NCBI GenBank assembly: GCA_918026815.1
Contig: CAKJVC010000204.1
Location: 1-50,723, forward strand
Source of the DNA: Chalara sp. BL73
Lineage: Eukaryota; Ascomycota; Leotiomycetes; Helotiales
Direction of reading: 5' to 3'
Length of the DNA stretch: 50,723 bases
The notes under the pieces are model-generated. The model made no database searches. It was not told the DNA's origin and worked only from the letters and a program-made list of their open reading frames with translations. Positions 41,095-50,723 of the stretch are shown here, piece after piece. Position 1 is the stretch's first letter. Every line of letters begins with the position of its first letter. Both the position numbers and the translations under genes were made by a program.

Positions 41095-42682
41095 TTAAGC
41101 CTTAGAGACCTTGAATCCAGCCAGCGCCTTCCGTTGCAAGATACCAGTGGGATCATACTTCTTAGCTGCGGCCAACATAAGGTTGAAATTCTTAGTGCCG
41201 TAGCTCCTCAGCGGATTCTGGGTCGAATCGACATAGTTAAGGTATCTCCAAGTCACATTTCCACTGAGCTTAGTAGCGTAAGCCTCAATGGCCTTCGTCA
41301 AAGCAGCGGCCTTGGGACGGAGGGTGGCTTCATGGGCTACGGTCGAGGCATCAACCGTGATGAGCCACAAAACAGAGTTGGTAGTCACGACGTCCATTCC
41401 AAGCACGTTACCGCCTTTATTGATACCGATCTTGGCAAAATACGCTGGTAGAGGCTGGAAGAGACATTGGGTGGAGAAGGCATCAGCTGGGACTCCAGAG
41501 GCGAAGATTTCCTGGACCATCACGTCATGAAGGCGGGCTGCTTCTTTGATGATCCGAGCGTCATTCTTGAAAGTCAGTGAGAACCAAATGTTCAATCTGT
41601 TGGCTGGTATGAGGTATGCATTTGCCATGGCGACCATACTTCTGGTCTGGACATCATCGAAGAGAGCTGGGACGGCACGGATCTCGTCGAATGATGTCGC
41701 ATTAACTACTCGGTGGTGAAGACAAGGACTTGAGCAACGACGATCTCTTGGAACATACTAGGGTTGTAGGTGAAGTTGATGATGTGTGCATCATCACGGT
41801 TCTTCTCGTTGTTGTCGGTAAATTTGACGAATGCACTGATCAATGCATCACCTTGGGTGCGGTTGGAGGCGCGGATTCCTCCCCACAGATCTTGCGCCGG
41901 GACTACTTCGACATCAAAACGAGTCACAATACCAAAGTTGCCCGAACCACCCTTTAACACCTTCCAGATGTCGGCGTTGGTGTATTTGTTTGCACTGACG
42001 ATACGGCCGTCAGTCAAGACCACTTCGAAATTACAAACAGTATCAATTCCGAACCCCGTTCTTCCAGTGTAATACGAATTGCCACCACCGGCTAGGAAGC
42101 CATCAATACCGACGCCACCATCTCGTCCACTCGTCACAGTAACGTCGTAGTTAGTCGCAAGGCGATCAAATACACTTGCCCATGATGACCCTGGGCCAAG
42201 GGAAGCGACATTGGTGGTCTTGTCGTAGGTTGCTGCGTTTAAAAGACTAAGGTCAATGGTTATACCTACCTTAATATTACTTCCTCCTGCCTATTGAGAG
42301 TGACCACCGCTGCGAACAGCAAAATTTGATGAGGATGCGGTGGGAGTTTTCGCGACTTTGGCGTCTTCGGCCGTTTTACGTAGTTGAATGATACAATTAG
42401 GTCCGATACGTGCATCGATAGACCAATAGGATGCTTCACGAGCTATATATTTGGTCTCTCTTGGGTAGTAGAGCTGAGATCGCAGACCTGCAAGATATAG
42501 AGCTGTACACTAGAAGGTAACGTATCAGCTATGAACGGCATTGTCATACCTTAATAATCACTTCCACCATTGATAACCGAATTTGAAGCATCAGTCTCTT
42601 GGTGTGCAGCAAGAATGGGACTTGAAAACACCAAGGCTGTTGCAACGAGTGCATATGGGCCTGAGATAGTGTTTAAGAACAT
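41095..42682 (-). pseudogene. Broken BBE-like FAD-linked oxidase (PCMH fold)
   Basis: Two exons can be followed: a signal-peptide exon from 42682 to about 42550, and, after a 47-nt intron, a long exon to 41095. Family landmarks are YWSIDARIGPNCIIQ (about 42430), FAVRSGGHS with the histidine that normally binds FAD covalently (about 42310), GPGSSW, GGVGIDGFLAGGG, GGSGNFGIVTRFDVE, and the C-terminal RYLNYVD and YDPTGILQ blocks of berberine-bridge-like enzymes. Intact relatives are secreted or vesicular oxidases of sugars or secondary metabolites. Three defects are visible: TAA at the end of the first exon (about 42552), TAG right after RSGGHSQ (about 42292), and a one-base frame change at about 41705. 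The stops fit changes from glutamine and tryptophan codons. The gene lies next to an NRPS relic, consistent with a dead cluster. Confidence 0.82.
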
Positions 42683-43690
42683 ATTTTGAAAGGAGTGGAT
42701 GAATCTAAGCACGAGCAAGAGCTGTCAGATATGCAAGCGGCATGTGGCAAAACGCAACAAACCTAACTGACTCCAAAAGTAACTAAAACTAATAACGAAC
42801 CTGGGGCGAAGAGTAAGGCAACTCTGAGGTCTTGGACAGCCGGACCATTAAACCTTATACTTAGCATGCCACGAGATATGGAATCATTAAACTCCCGCTC
42901 CGATCCACCTTTCCAATACCCTAGACAGAAGCTAGAAATACTGTTAATAGTGGCTGATACTATCCCTCCCCCCCCCCCCCACCCCCAAAAATCAGTAAGT
43001 AAATCAAACTCGAACAGCCTGGCGAGGACTCTTGCGACGGGATTTGCCAACTGGAAGGGGTGCGATCAGCGCCGTTCTCAATGTTTGAATGCGCCACCGT
43101 GATGCCAATTTCTTCGATACTACCCGGCCACGTGCGGTTACGGTTGGCATACATTCACAACCCCGGTACTTTCACTTCCAAGCCTTCCATTGCATGAGGC
43201 AGGGGCTGAAAGCATGAAAGGAGAGCTTAGAAAACAAGTGATATCCAGAATACAACTTTGTGCTGATACAATGATCGCCATGAAGTAAATAAGCATGATG
43301 TTGTAGGAATGCTTTAGGCAGCACACTTAATCATTTATTGTGTTTTGATATTAAGCAAAGGCTAGATTTGACATTCCAGATGGGTGTCGGCTCCAGCACC
43401 TATCCCCTTAGCTGGGGACCAAGTTGCAGAATGAATAGATTATCATCACCAGAATATCCATTCTTTTGTTTAGAACGGAGTCTAATATTATTTCGTGATC
43501 GGGGCTGTTCCCGCAGAATTATAGTTGTGGTATTTCACAGATATACTCTCCACACGAGATCTGATAAGCAATTTGTAGAACACATAAAGCTCGGAGCGTG
43601 GGTGGAAAAGCTGCCGACTGAGCGTAGCATATCATAAACTTCGAATTCTACCCTTCGCCTTGCATATATCTGGTTCAAGGACTTGGTTTT
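42683..43690. other. Intergenic region with poly-C tract
   Basis: No gene is seen. A run of 13 C, then A, then 5 C lies at 42968-42986, preceded by CCCT. The minus strand is therefore an almost pure G-run. Open frames around it are short and overlap one another. Confidence 0.55.
42968..42986. repeat. Poly-C tract (poly-G on minus strand)
   Basis: Thirteen C, one A, five C, immediately preceded by CCCT. Such a tract can vary in length between strains and on the minus strand could form a G-quadruplex. Confidence 0.9.
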
Positions 43691-43699
43691 GGTACTGGT

Positions 43700-45117
43700 G
43701 ACTTCTCGCGGGTGAAGAATACTCTGCAATCATGGGTTTCAGGATACGGATTGTACTACCAAGTCAACCGAGCGCTTCCTTTTGTTGACCATATCTTCCG
43801 ATGAACTAGTAGCTCGTATTCCTGCTCTTCTCGCGAAGCTTGGGCTGTCTCCCATCTGAGATATTGAAGATATAGATCCTAGTTCACCAACGTAAAGAGG
43901 CATGTAGTTTGCCCAAGCGTAGCAGCCTAATTTGTACAATTGATATAATATGTTCAAGATTGAGACTCGAAGTGCCATTGATCTAAAACTCCTGCAAGAA
44001 TCTTGGCATAAAGCTGTTCAAGCACACCCCATACTTCGTACTCTCTTTATTGATAGCCTTGATAGAAATGTAGATGTTCTCTTCGATCAGGTTGTGCTCA
44101 AGTCTGCGGTACCCTCAATTTTGGTTCACCAAGAGAGTGGAGGCATTGAAGAATCGCTTAACTCGCATCAAAACATCGAATTCAGCGCACACGAACCACT
44201 GCACCGGTTATTGATATTCCAAACTATATCAGGATACTTATATTGCTTCCGACGCAGTCATCTAATCATCGATGGCGCATCATTATCCCTATTGAAACGC
44301 GATTGAGCGTAAGCATGTGAGACGAACCCCCAAAGACAACAACTCATTTTAACAACTACATTTCTTACTTTCAGAGCGAAGGCGGTGGTTTAGAGGCTCT
44401 CAATGCGTGGAAATCAGAACTAATTGTGAGAGAGCTCTGCATATTCCCAAAGATGAGCGATGCCTTAACTACTTCAATCACGGTCATGTTTAGCACAGCG
44501 GTCCTCGAAATTCCTTTGAAATTCTCAGAAAACTCTCGTGTTTTTTGCCGAAATAATAACTTAACTCTCACAGATATGTTTCAAACTTCTTGGGCACTAA
44601 TTCTCAAACAATATACTAGGAACGACAAAGCCTGCTTTGGATATCTGGCTTTCGGACTCTACTTTCTTATTGAGGGCGTTGAAAATATTGCAAGGCTTTT
44701 GCTAAATATAATCGTATGTAAGACGGACTTATGTCATAAAATACTGATCGGCAAAGTTATGAGATATTTACAAACATTTTTTATAAATGCTTTACATTAT
44801 CAAACATGCTCGATCGCAAAAATCCAGCATAAGTTAGGCGGTCAAACTCTTTAAAATACGATAGTCACATTTGAGAAACGTGTAAAATATATATTTAGCA
44901 GTAAAGTAGAGATTGAAACTGTCGGCGACTATGGGGCAAGCGAGGTAAGTCATAAAACAATAATAAGCCAGCAGCTAATGTATTTTGCATAGTATAGTAT
45001 TTCTCTAAGAATAGTTGACTCTCATAAAACTATATCTGCGATCATAGCTTACCAAAAATCAACAATATCAGATATGCAAGAATATCATGTCCCCTCGCAG
45101 TACAGAGAGTATAAGTA
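43700..45117 (+). pseudogene. Relic of a nonribosomal peptide synthetase condensation domain
   Basis: A decayed NRPS condensation domain can be read through stop codons. It begins near 43798 with ELVARIPALLAKLG, then DIEDIDPSSPT, the usual opening of a C domain, followed by LLQESWHKAVQAHPILRTLF. The active-site region reads HLIIDGAS (about 44265), where the family has HHxxxDG with the last His as catalytic base. The second half continues after about 44390: PLKFSENSRVF, FQTSWALILKQYT, IEGVENIARLLLNIIVC, and, across an apparent intron at 44946-44993, EYSISLRIVDS and ISDMQEYHVPSQY. At least five in-frame stops lie in the first 150 codons, several at positions where a C-to-T change from CAA or CAG would explain them. 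No adenylation or carrier domain could be read with confidence. It cannot make a working synthetase. Confidence 0.8.
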
Positions 45118-45760
45118 GGAAGTTCGTAGCATAGTCAAGAAGGTAGAGATTAGTTTTTGTGCCAATAGGACTTGATTCGTGCCACACTTCTCTATCCGCC
45201 TTACACAATGACACCAGAGCCTAAAGTTTACGGTCATCGTCTAGCACAAAAGCTTGTACAAGCCCTAAGGTTCCGTGTCTATACGACGGGAGACGCTTCA
45301 AGACGTTGCAGGCTGATTAGTTAGGTATGTGATTGTACGGTAGGGTGCAAAAAGTTTGAATCCTCTGTCCGCCAAGCTTAACAATATATACGTAGAGCGA
45401 CAGGACTAAAAGTACGCACGCAACTAGGCTTGGCAGACGGGGGGTTCAACTTTTGGGCATCTTACTATAATCCCATTGGTCCACTTGGCAATTAACTGGG
45501 CTATGCCATGTTGTTTGCCTACCCATAGCATTTCAGGCAAAATTGTTGCCTAGCATCAGTATGGAAAGCTTAAGCTAGAGTTTCCCTCCTAGACCTAGAC
45601 TTTGAGACTTGTGTTATCGCTTCTCTCAAGCAGGTCGGTTTCGCTGGCACGACGATCGCAATACTGGCACTCAAGCCCAACATGTAAGTCCATACAACTT
45701 TTGATTTAGAGGCTCAGCTGACTTGGTTGCTCCAGCACTATAGCAACCATTTCAAACACC
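45118..45760. other. Intergenic region upstream of the HET gene
   Basis: This may contain further unreadable NRPS remnants, but none is clear. A GTAAGT at 45685 and a TTGCTCCAG ending near 45735 could bound a short intron in the 5' leader of the HET gene. The promoter should be here. Confidence 0.4.
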
Positions 45761-48202
45761 ATGGCCTCATTTACCAACGCATCTGCTCCAAATTCTCTCT
45801 CCATTCACGAAGTGCTTGGGGGTGTATATTTCGAGCTTCATCCGTTCGAGATCCGTTTGATCAAACTCCTTCCTGGCCAATGGTGTGATTCGATTTGCTG
45901 TACGCTTCACCATGCGTCCTTGGCTAACAAGCCGATGTACAAAGCAATATCATATGCATGGGGCTCCCCGAGGGTTGTGAATCCAATTGTTTTGAATGGA
46001 TCCAAGCATTTCGTGACCACAAACTTGGAATCTGGTCTTCGGCGGATTCGACAGAGTGATTGTGCGGTTACTCTCTGGATAGACGCAATTTCTATAAATC
46101 AATCCAACGAACTTGAGAGAACTCAGCAGGTCGGAATAATGCGCGAGATCTTTACCGAGGCCCAGGAAGTCCTTGTCTACCTTGGAGAAGAATTAAGTCT
46201 TAGCTTCACTAGTCTCCTTAAGAACACAGCAACTTCCGCCCTTTCAACAACCTTCCATTATGACCACAGAGATGAAGAAGGGCTTGATGCCTTTCGGACT
46301 CGCTGCAAATCGGATAATGCACACAAAACCCTGAGAAGGAAAGCTAGGGAGAGCTATGCGTTTGATGTTTTTTGCTTCATTCGTTTTCTCGCCGGCTCGG
46401 ACTTGGAACTTATTCCCCCATTTGATAATAACTCTCAACTCAACATTAATAGCAACTATCAAAGAAACCTATTTGAAGCGTTAAGGCTGCTAATGTGTTC
46501 TCGTTGGTGGAACCGAGTATGGATTATTCAGGAGATTGTTGTTCCTAAAAAAGTCACCATGGTATATGGCTCCATAGTCGCGCCGTGGGAGATATTTGTT
46601 GATGCCGCACTTTCCTACTCCCAGAAACTTTATTCTCCATTACTTTCTTCATATCCGCATGAGTATACTACTGTTCTCGCTTTATTTACTAGGATGGTCC
46701 TGGATATTCACCGTATGAGGGAGCTTTGGCGAAAAGGCGAACAAACAGCACTCTTACCACTTCTGAGACAATTCAGTGGTCGAGGAGCCACAGACGAGAG
46801 AGATAAGGTCTACGCTCTTCTTGGCCTGGTCAGAAACCTAGGGTCACTCCGACCTAACTACTCCCTTAATGTATCCACAGTCTTTCGAGAGGCAGCTCTG
46901 TATATCATAGATACAACGAAGTCACTTAGTGTGGTGACTGGGGATCTTGGGAGAAAGAATCGGCAGGACCTTCCGTCATGGGTCCCAGACTGGAGCGCTG
47001 CATATGATGACCTCGACCGGCGCCGGGCTGAGAATACTGACAATTATAATGCCACGTGTAATATTTCAACCTGCGTATTTAGAAAATTTGAATCTACGGT
47101 GCCCTACATATCCCTAGATGACTTGCGGCTCAGGTACCAACAAGGGAGCGAGGCCATATTGCCACCACCAAATAGCCATATCATATGGAACAGTGACCTT
47201 AAAGGTTGGGATTTACACGGAAAAAATATCTTCGAATACTACACCAGGTATAGTAATCAAATCTACTGGCGACCTGAAGAGCCGGGAACCATAGAAGTAC
47301 GAGGATATTGCATAAGTGACGTTATTGTCACTGGAGAGGCGAGCTTTTCGAACAGGGAGTTTACTTCGGTCGTTCAGTCATGGGGCATTCTGGCCGCTGA
47401 TCATTTTGAGACAGGTATTAGCCCGTACAGGCCGAGTGAGTTCCCCGATGCCTTCCGGAGAACATTGTGCGGCGACATGATACAGATTGGCTCTGATGCC
47501 AAACACTATCAATATCGCCGTGTTAGGGATGTTGACAAAAGCGCCATTATATCCTGGTTTCTACAAGGAGATAACTCGCCATTTAGCAGCAAACATGCTG
47601 CGAAAGAACAACAGATATCGCGTGCTCGTGATATTTTGTTCACAGATATTGGACTTGACGATCTTGGTTCCGTTGCTTCAGTGGAGCTAATTAGAGGAAT
47701 TGATGCCGCAATCAGGTTAGCAACAAGCCGGCGAAGGTTCTTTATTACTAGCAATGGCTACATTGGACTTGGGCCCGCCAGTATGTGTGTTAATGATCAT
47801 CTATATATTCTCTTGGGTAGCCGAACTCCATTCATTCTCCGGGACGCCCGTTTTCAAGCACCGCGACAAGATCAGGTCGATCCGGGACAGTCTGGTCTTA
47901 CCACACCTCAGCCTAAGCTTGAGGTTATTGGCGACTGCTATGTGCATGGAGTAATGGATGGTGAAGCTCTAACCACGTCAGCATATTCTGCTGTCAACTC
48001 CCCTAAAGTAGTAGGATTGGAGCAGCAGTTGGAAAAAGCAGAGAGGAACTTACAAATTGAACTAGCCGAATGGAAGCGCTTGAGAGAAACATTAGGGAAA
48101 ACGGGAAAAGTGGACAGGGACTTAATAATGAAGGAGCGAGACGTTATAAAAATTTGGCGCGAATTATTGCAGGGGATTCCTACGAGCCATTTCATTGTAT
48201 AA
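45761..48202 (+). CDS. HET-domain (heterokaryon incompatibility) protein
   Basis: This is an 813-residue single-exon protein. The HET domain spans about residues 60-260: YKAISYAWGSP, LWIDAISINQ, RTQQVGIMREIFTEAQEVLVYLGEE, and RWWNRVWIIQEIVVPKKVTMVYG are its classical blocks. The middle has ATDERDKVYALLGLV and LPSWVPDWS, typical of HET-6/het-e-type proteins, and the C-terminal part has RRFFITSNGYIGLGP followed by VIGDCYVHGVMDGEAL. An extra tail of about 60 residues (EQQLEKAERNLQIELAEWKR and onward) is predicted to be a coiled coil. HET proteins trigger cell death when genetically unlike hyphae fuse, and some may be immune-type sensors. The frame is open from the start at 45761 to the stop, so the gene looks intact within a decayed neighbourhood. 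Confidence 0.93.
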   Translation: MASFTNASAPNSLSIHEVLGGVYFELHPFEIRLIKLLPGQWCDSICCTLHHASLANKPMYKAISYAWGSPRVVNPIVLNGSKHFVTTNLESGLRRIRQSDCAVTLWIDAISINQSNELERTQQVGIMREIFTEAQEVLVYLGEELSLSFTSLLKNTATSALSTTFHYDHRDEEGLDAFRTRCKSDNAHKTLRRKARESYAFDVFCFIRFLAGSDLELIPPFDNNSQLNINSNYQRNLFEALRLLMCSRWWNRVWIIQEIVVPKKVTMVYGSIVAPWEIFVDAALSYSQKLYSPLLSSYPHEYTTVLALFTRMVLDIHRMRELWRKGEQTALLPLLRQFSGRGATDERDKVYALLGLVRNLGSLRPNYSLNVSTVFREAALYIIDTTKSLSVVTGDLGRKNRQDLPSWVPDWSAAYDDLDRRRAENTDNYNATCNISTCVFRKFESTVPYISLDDLRLRYQQGSEAILPPPNSHIIWNSDLKGWDLHGKNIFEYYTRYSNQIYWRPEEPGTIEVRGYCISDVIVTGEASFSNREFTSVVQSWGILAADHFETGISPYRPSEFPDAFRRTLCGDMIQIGSDAKHYQYRRVRDVDKSAIISWFLQGDNSPFSSKHAAKEQQISRARDILFTDIGLDDLGSVASVELIRGIDAAIRLATSRRRFFITSNGYIGLGPASMCVNDHLYILLGSRTPFILRDARFQAPRQDQVDPGQSGLTTPQPKLEVIGDCYVHGVMDGEALTTSAYSAVNSPKVVGLEQQLEKAERNLQIELAEWKRLRETLGKTGKVDRDLIMKERDVIKIWRELLQGIPTSHFIV

Positions 48203-48204
48203 AG

Positions 48205-48735
48205 ACTAATACAGATGGGAATGCAGTTTGGAGGAAATTTTGGCATGTGCGCCGTTTGTATGGACGAAGATAATCTTGAGAGAATTAAGCGATCACTCCA
48301 GGTTGTTTACAAATCGGGCAACCTGCTCTTGCATCTCCTGAATGATCTGTTGATGTTCAGTAAGAATCAAACTGGCCAGTCGATCAGTATAGAAGTAAAA
48401 GAGTTTGGGCTATCAGATATCAAGTCTGTGATAACCGCCATTTTCAACAAGCAGGTCCAAGAAGGACAAGTCGGATTTGAAGCCAAGCCCACCGGCACCG
48501 ACAGAACCGACTTGGGCCTGGAAATCCCTTCAGATGAGCCAAACAATAAAGGACTATCGGAGCTAGACACTGAAGGAACTAGCAGACTAGAAGACATGCG
48601 ACTCTGAGGCGATCCACATCGTATACTTCAAGTCATCATCGACCGTCAGTAACAGTCTGAAGTTCACGCCGGTGGGTGGCAAGGTCGAGGTTTGGATCAG
48701 GTGTGTTGGGGAAGTTAGGAGATTATGGATGAGAG
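48205..48735 (+). pseudogene. Truncated SLN1-type histidine kinase fragment
   Basis: A plus-strand frame from about 48215 to 48607 contains [30 protein letters not shown], the segment after the H-box in SLN1-type osmosensor kinases, then [22 protein letters not shown]. After the stop at 48605, other frames continue with a DPHRILQVII-like piece and then VSNSLKFTPVGGKVEVWIR (about 48645-48700), the N-box of the ATPase domain, before the similarity ends. The H-box, the G-boxes and the receiver domain are all missing. It starts only a few bases after the HET stop. This is therefore a gene fragment, not a working kinase. It is different in type from the intact hybrid kinase at 19-23 kb. Confidence 0.78.
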
Positions 48736-49123
48736 GATAAATGATACGATAGGCTCAAAAGCCAGGATCGCATCAGGCGCCAAGAACCTTTCATCGTGCA
48801 GGCTCTAGATCAATACCTTCGGTGGTTCCCAGAGCTCCACCTAGATAAGCCACTGACTCTGGGGCGCTAAATAACTCCAGCAAATTAATGCCTAGTGTAT
48901 ATGCCATATGAAATTAATAAGATTATTTCAGCTTATCGCCATCTAATATTACCACAAACAAAGCTGTAGTAATGAAGGTAGTAATGGCTTCCTACCAATT
49001 GGAAGCTTCTATCCTTCGTAACACGCAGGATACTATCATGATTTGAGAACGTGAAATCAAATACATATAATTGAAAGCTTTCTTCCGCTCGTTTTACCCT
49101 GGCTCACTGCTACATCTGAGTCC
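48736..49123. other. Intergenic region
   Basis: This lies between the kinase fragment and the 3' end of the HD-kinase fusion gene. It is AT-rich and I see nothing in it. Confidence 0.5.
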
Positions 49124-50461
49124 TCAATTGTGCAAAATTAACAAACGCTCAATCCCCTCCTTCACAAGCTTATACACTTCTTCCTCAGGTCCAGAGCCGT
49201 CAACCTACAGACAAAATTAGCTGTTTATAATGCCGTTGATTCAACCTTTGACTAACCCTCTGAAATGGCGCGCTTTTTTTGGAGGTGTATCTGCAAGGGG
49301 CCTTCGTTACTGTATCCTTGCAGCCTCTTATTGATGACATTTTCTTCGTCATCGGATCTCAATGATAGAACCGCCCGTTTTCTGAGACGATCTCTGAGCA
49401 CGTCCGTAGGACAATCTAGATAGAGGGTTGAATAGCTTCGACAGACCTTGAAATATGAGTAGAGACCTATATAGTAGAGCACAAGCGAGGTTACCTGTCG
49501 CTCAAATGTGAAGAGCTGATCGAAATTTCTTGGAAATCCGTTCACAATCCATTTTTGACCCTTCGCTTCCGCAAGAATAAGGCGGATCATAAGGTCAGCT
49601 GGAACAGCGAACGATACGTCTATGCTTGCCTGAATAAATTCAGAGTAGCGAGAACCAGTTCGTTTGATTTCTTTGCGGAGCAAATCCCCAGTAGGTACAT
49701 GATAGAAACTGAGCGCCTTCGCAAGCCTACTACATTGAGTATCTTTGCCTACTCCTGGGCCACCTGATAAAAGTCAGCAGATAATAAGGGGTAAGCTTAA
49801 TTGAAAGTACCAATTACGAATATTATTGTCAACTCCGATTGTTTCTGCCGAGATTGCTTCCTATGTAGTGAGACTTCTTCCTTTGAGAGAAGATTCGTCA
49901 AATTACGGAAATAGACTGCTTCAGTTTCGTCTTCTAAGAATTCAAAGAGCTTTTCGAACTGTGGGTATTTTAGGATATATTCAACTGCTTGAACTCGACA
50001 TTCTAGACCGTCTACTTCGTGAGCTATTTGAGCAGCAATGGATTGGCAAGATTCAAACTCTGCAAAATACGAGTTCATCGTGCCTGTCGGAGACACATGT
50101 ACGAGGAATTTTTGCCCAAAGCGCTCATGACGCTGTTTCATTTCTGGTGATGACATTAGCATTGAGTTTGTCTCCGAGAGTAGAATTCCGACCTTGTGCT
50201 ATGCCATCTGAAGGGGTAACGTCACCCATCACAATCTCACCCAAATCGTGAATTAGACTTAATTTAGTACTCTGTAGAGCCTCGCTCTATTCGGGTTAGG
50301 GGGTACGAAGTATATGCGGAGAATTGCGGTACCTCTGGAGAAAACAGAAAGCAAATCAAGGCGACCCGCCATGAGTGACTAGCATCACTTTCCACAACTG
50401 AGGAGTCTATTCCACGCTTTATCCAACCCTTTCGCTTGATGCTTGACATGTCTCTAAGCAT
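49124..50461 (-). CDS. Fusion of an HD-domain nucleotidase-like module and an NMP kinase module
   Basis: Minus-strand exons are about 50461-50333, 50271-50193, 50143-49811, 49763-49495, 49446-49257 and 49204-49124; introns are 47-61 nt. Residues 1-150 resemble the HDDC2/YfbR-type 5'-deoxynucleotidase fold: IKRKGWIKRGI, a histidine in SHSW, the HD pair in LIHDLGEIVMGD, TPSDGI, and the last aspartate in AHEVDGLECRVQAVEYI. The metal-binding H...HD...D set is thus complete. From about residue 177 comes an NMP kinase: P-loop GGPGVGKDTQC, VPTGDLLRKE, WIVNGFPRNFDQ, LDCPTDVLRDRL, and RSDDEENVINKRL, closest to UMP/CMP or adenylate kinases. The two modules meet inside one splice-supported frame (FVIG|GPGVG). 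The last exon, VDGSGPEEEVYKLVKEG, is reached only if one base of the A-run at 49274-49280 is ignored; as given, the frame ends at about 49252. The true start may lie upstream. Confidence 0.8.
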
Positions 50462-50723
50462 TCGAATAAGCAGGAGGAGACTCTACCAAATTGTCTTTGC
50501 TCATAACGTTGTCTAGAATGCGCATGTTTTCCTCGGGATTATTCCAGTAAGAAGATCCGAATGAAGCCGCGTTTTGAAGATCCGCCAATTCTTTCTTAGA
50601 AGTATCCAAGAACTTCATCCAACTTTGCAGTTCTGGTGAAGATATAACATGCTGAGTAAAGTTGGCCCCGGAATTCCATCTTCGTCCAATGCTATAATGT
50701 GTTCGAATGCGCATATTTCATGA
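50462..50723 (-). other. Open frame at window edge, possible upstream exon
   Basis: A minus-strand frame (50714-50454) of 86 codons overlaps the start of the fusion gene in another frame. It includes NNPEENMRILDNVMSK and could be an upstream exon or the end of a neighbouring gene. I could not find a splice that joins it in frame to the HD module, and I do not recognise it. Confidence 0.35.

Overview
This is a chromosomal window from a filamentous ascomycete (Pezizomycotina, possibly a leotiomycete). The evidence is many short GT-AG introns (mostly 44-100 nt, often with a CTAAC-type branch sequence), AT-rich gaps of about 0.5-3 kb, and gene families typical of these fungi: UstYa/DUF3328, P450, HET, hybrid histidine kinase, NRPS, and Dal5-type transporters. 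No tRNA, rRNA or CRISPR was seen. Gene models were spliced by hand. Several close to an integer codon count: P450 504 aa, permease 540 aa, NtaA-type monooxygenase 511 aa, MFS transporter 513 aa, Nep1 248 aa, secreted protein 177 aa.

Layout. 1-8.7 kb is an accessory region with two convergent UstYa-family genes, a complete 8-exon P450, and a decayed Ecm33-like cell-wall gene. The UstYa pair plus P450 resembles the tailoring core of a small peptide metabolite cluster, but no precursor gene was found. 9.5-17.6 kb is mostly housekeeping-like: a VOC-domain protein with a repetitive basic tail, the ribosome factor Nep1/Emg1, and an 11-exon APC permease. 19-24.2 kb holds a hybrid histidine kinase and an NmrA-like NAD(P)-binding protein. 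27-31.6 kb holds three lineage-type proteins: a membrane protein, a low-complexity protein, and a coiled-coil protein with a repeated motif. 33-37.8 kb is a divergent pair, an NtaA/SnaA/DszA flavin monooxygenase and a Dal5-type transporter, a likely uptake-plus-cleavage module. At 38.3 kb there is a small secreted protein.

41-49 kb is a decay zone: a broken BBE-like FAD oxidase, an NRPS condensation-domain relic full of stops, an intact HET-domain gene, and a truncated SLN1-type histidine kinase fragment. The window ends with a gene in which an HD-domain nucleotidase-like module is joined to an NMP (UMP/CMP or adenylate) kinase module, the most unusual architecture seen here.

Four genes carry a single-nucleotide reading-frame break, two of them at or beside a homopolymer. 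That pattern could be assembly error or recent pseudogenisation and should be settled before loss of function is inferred.
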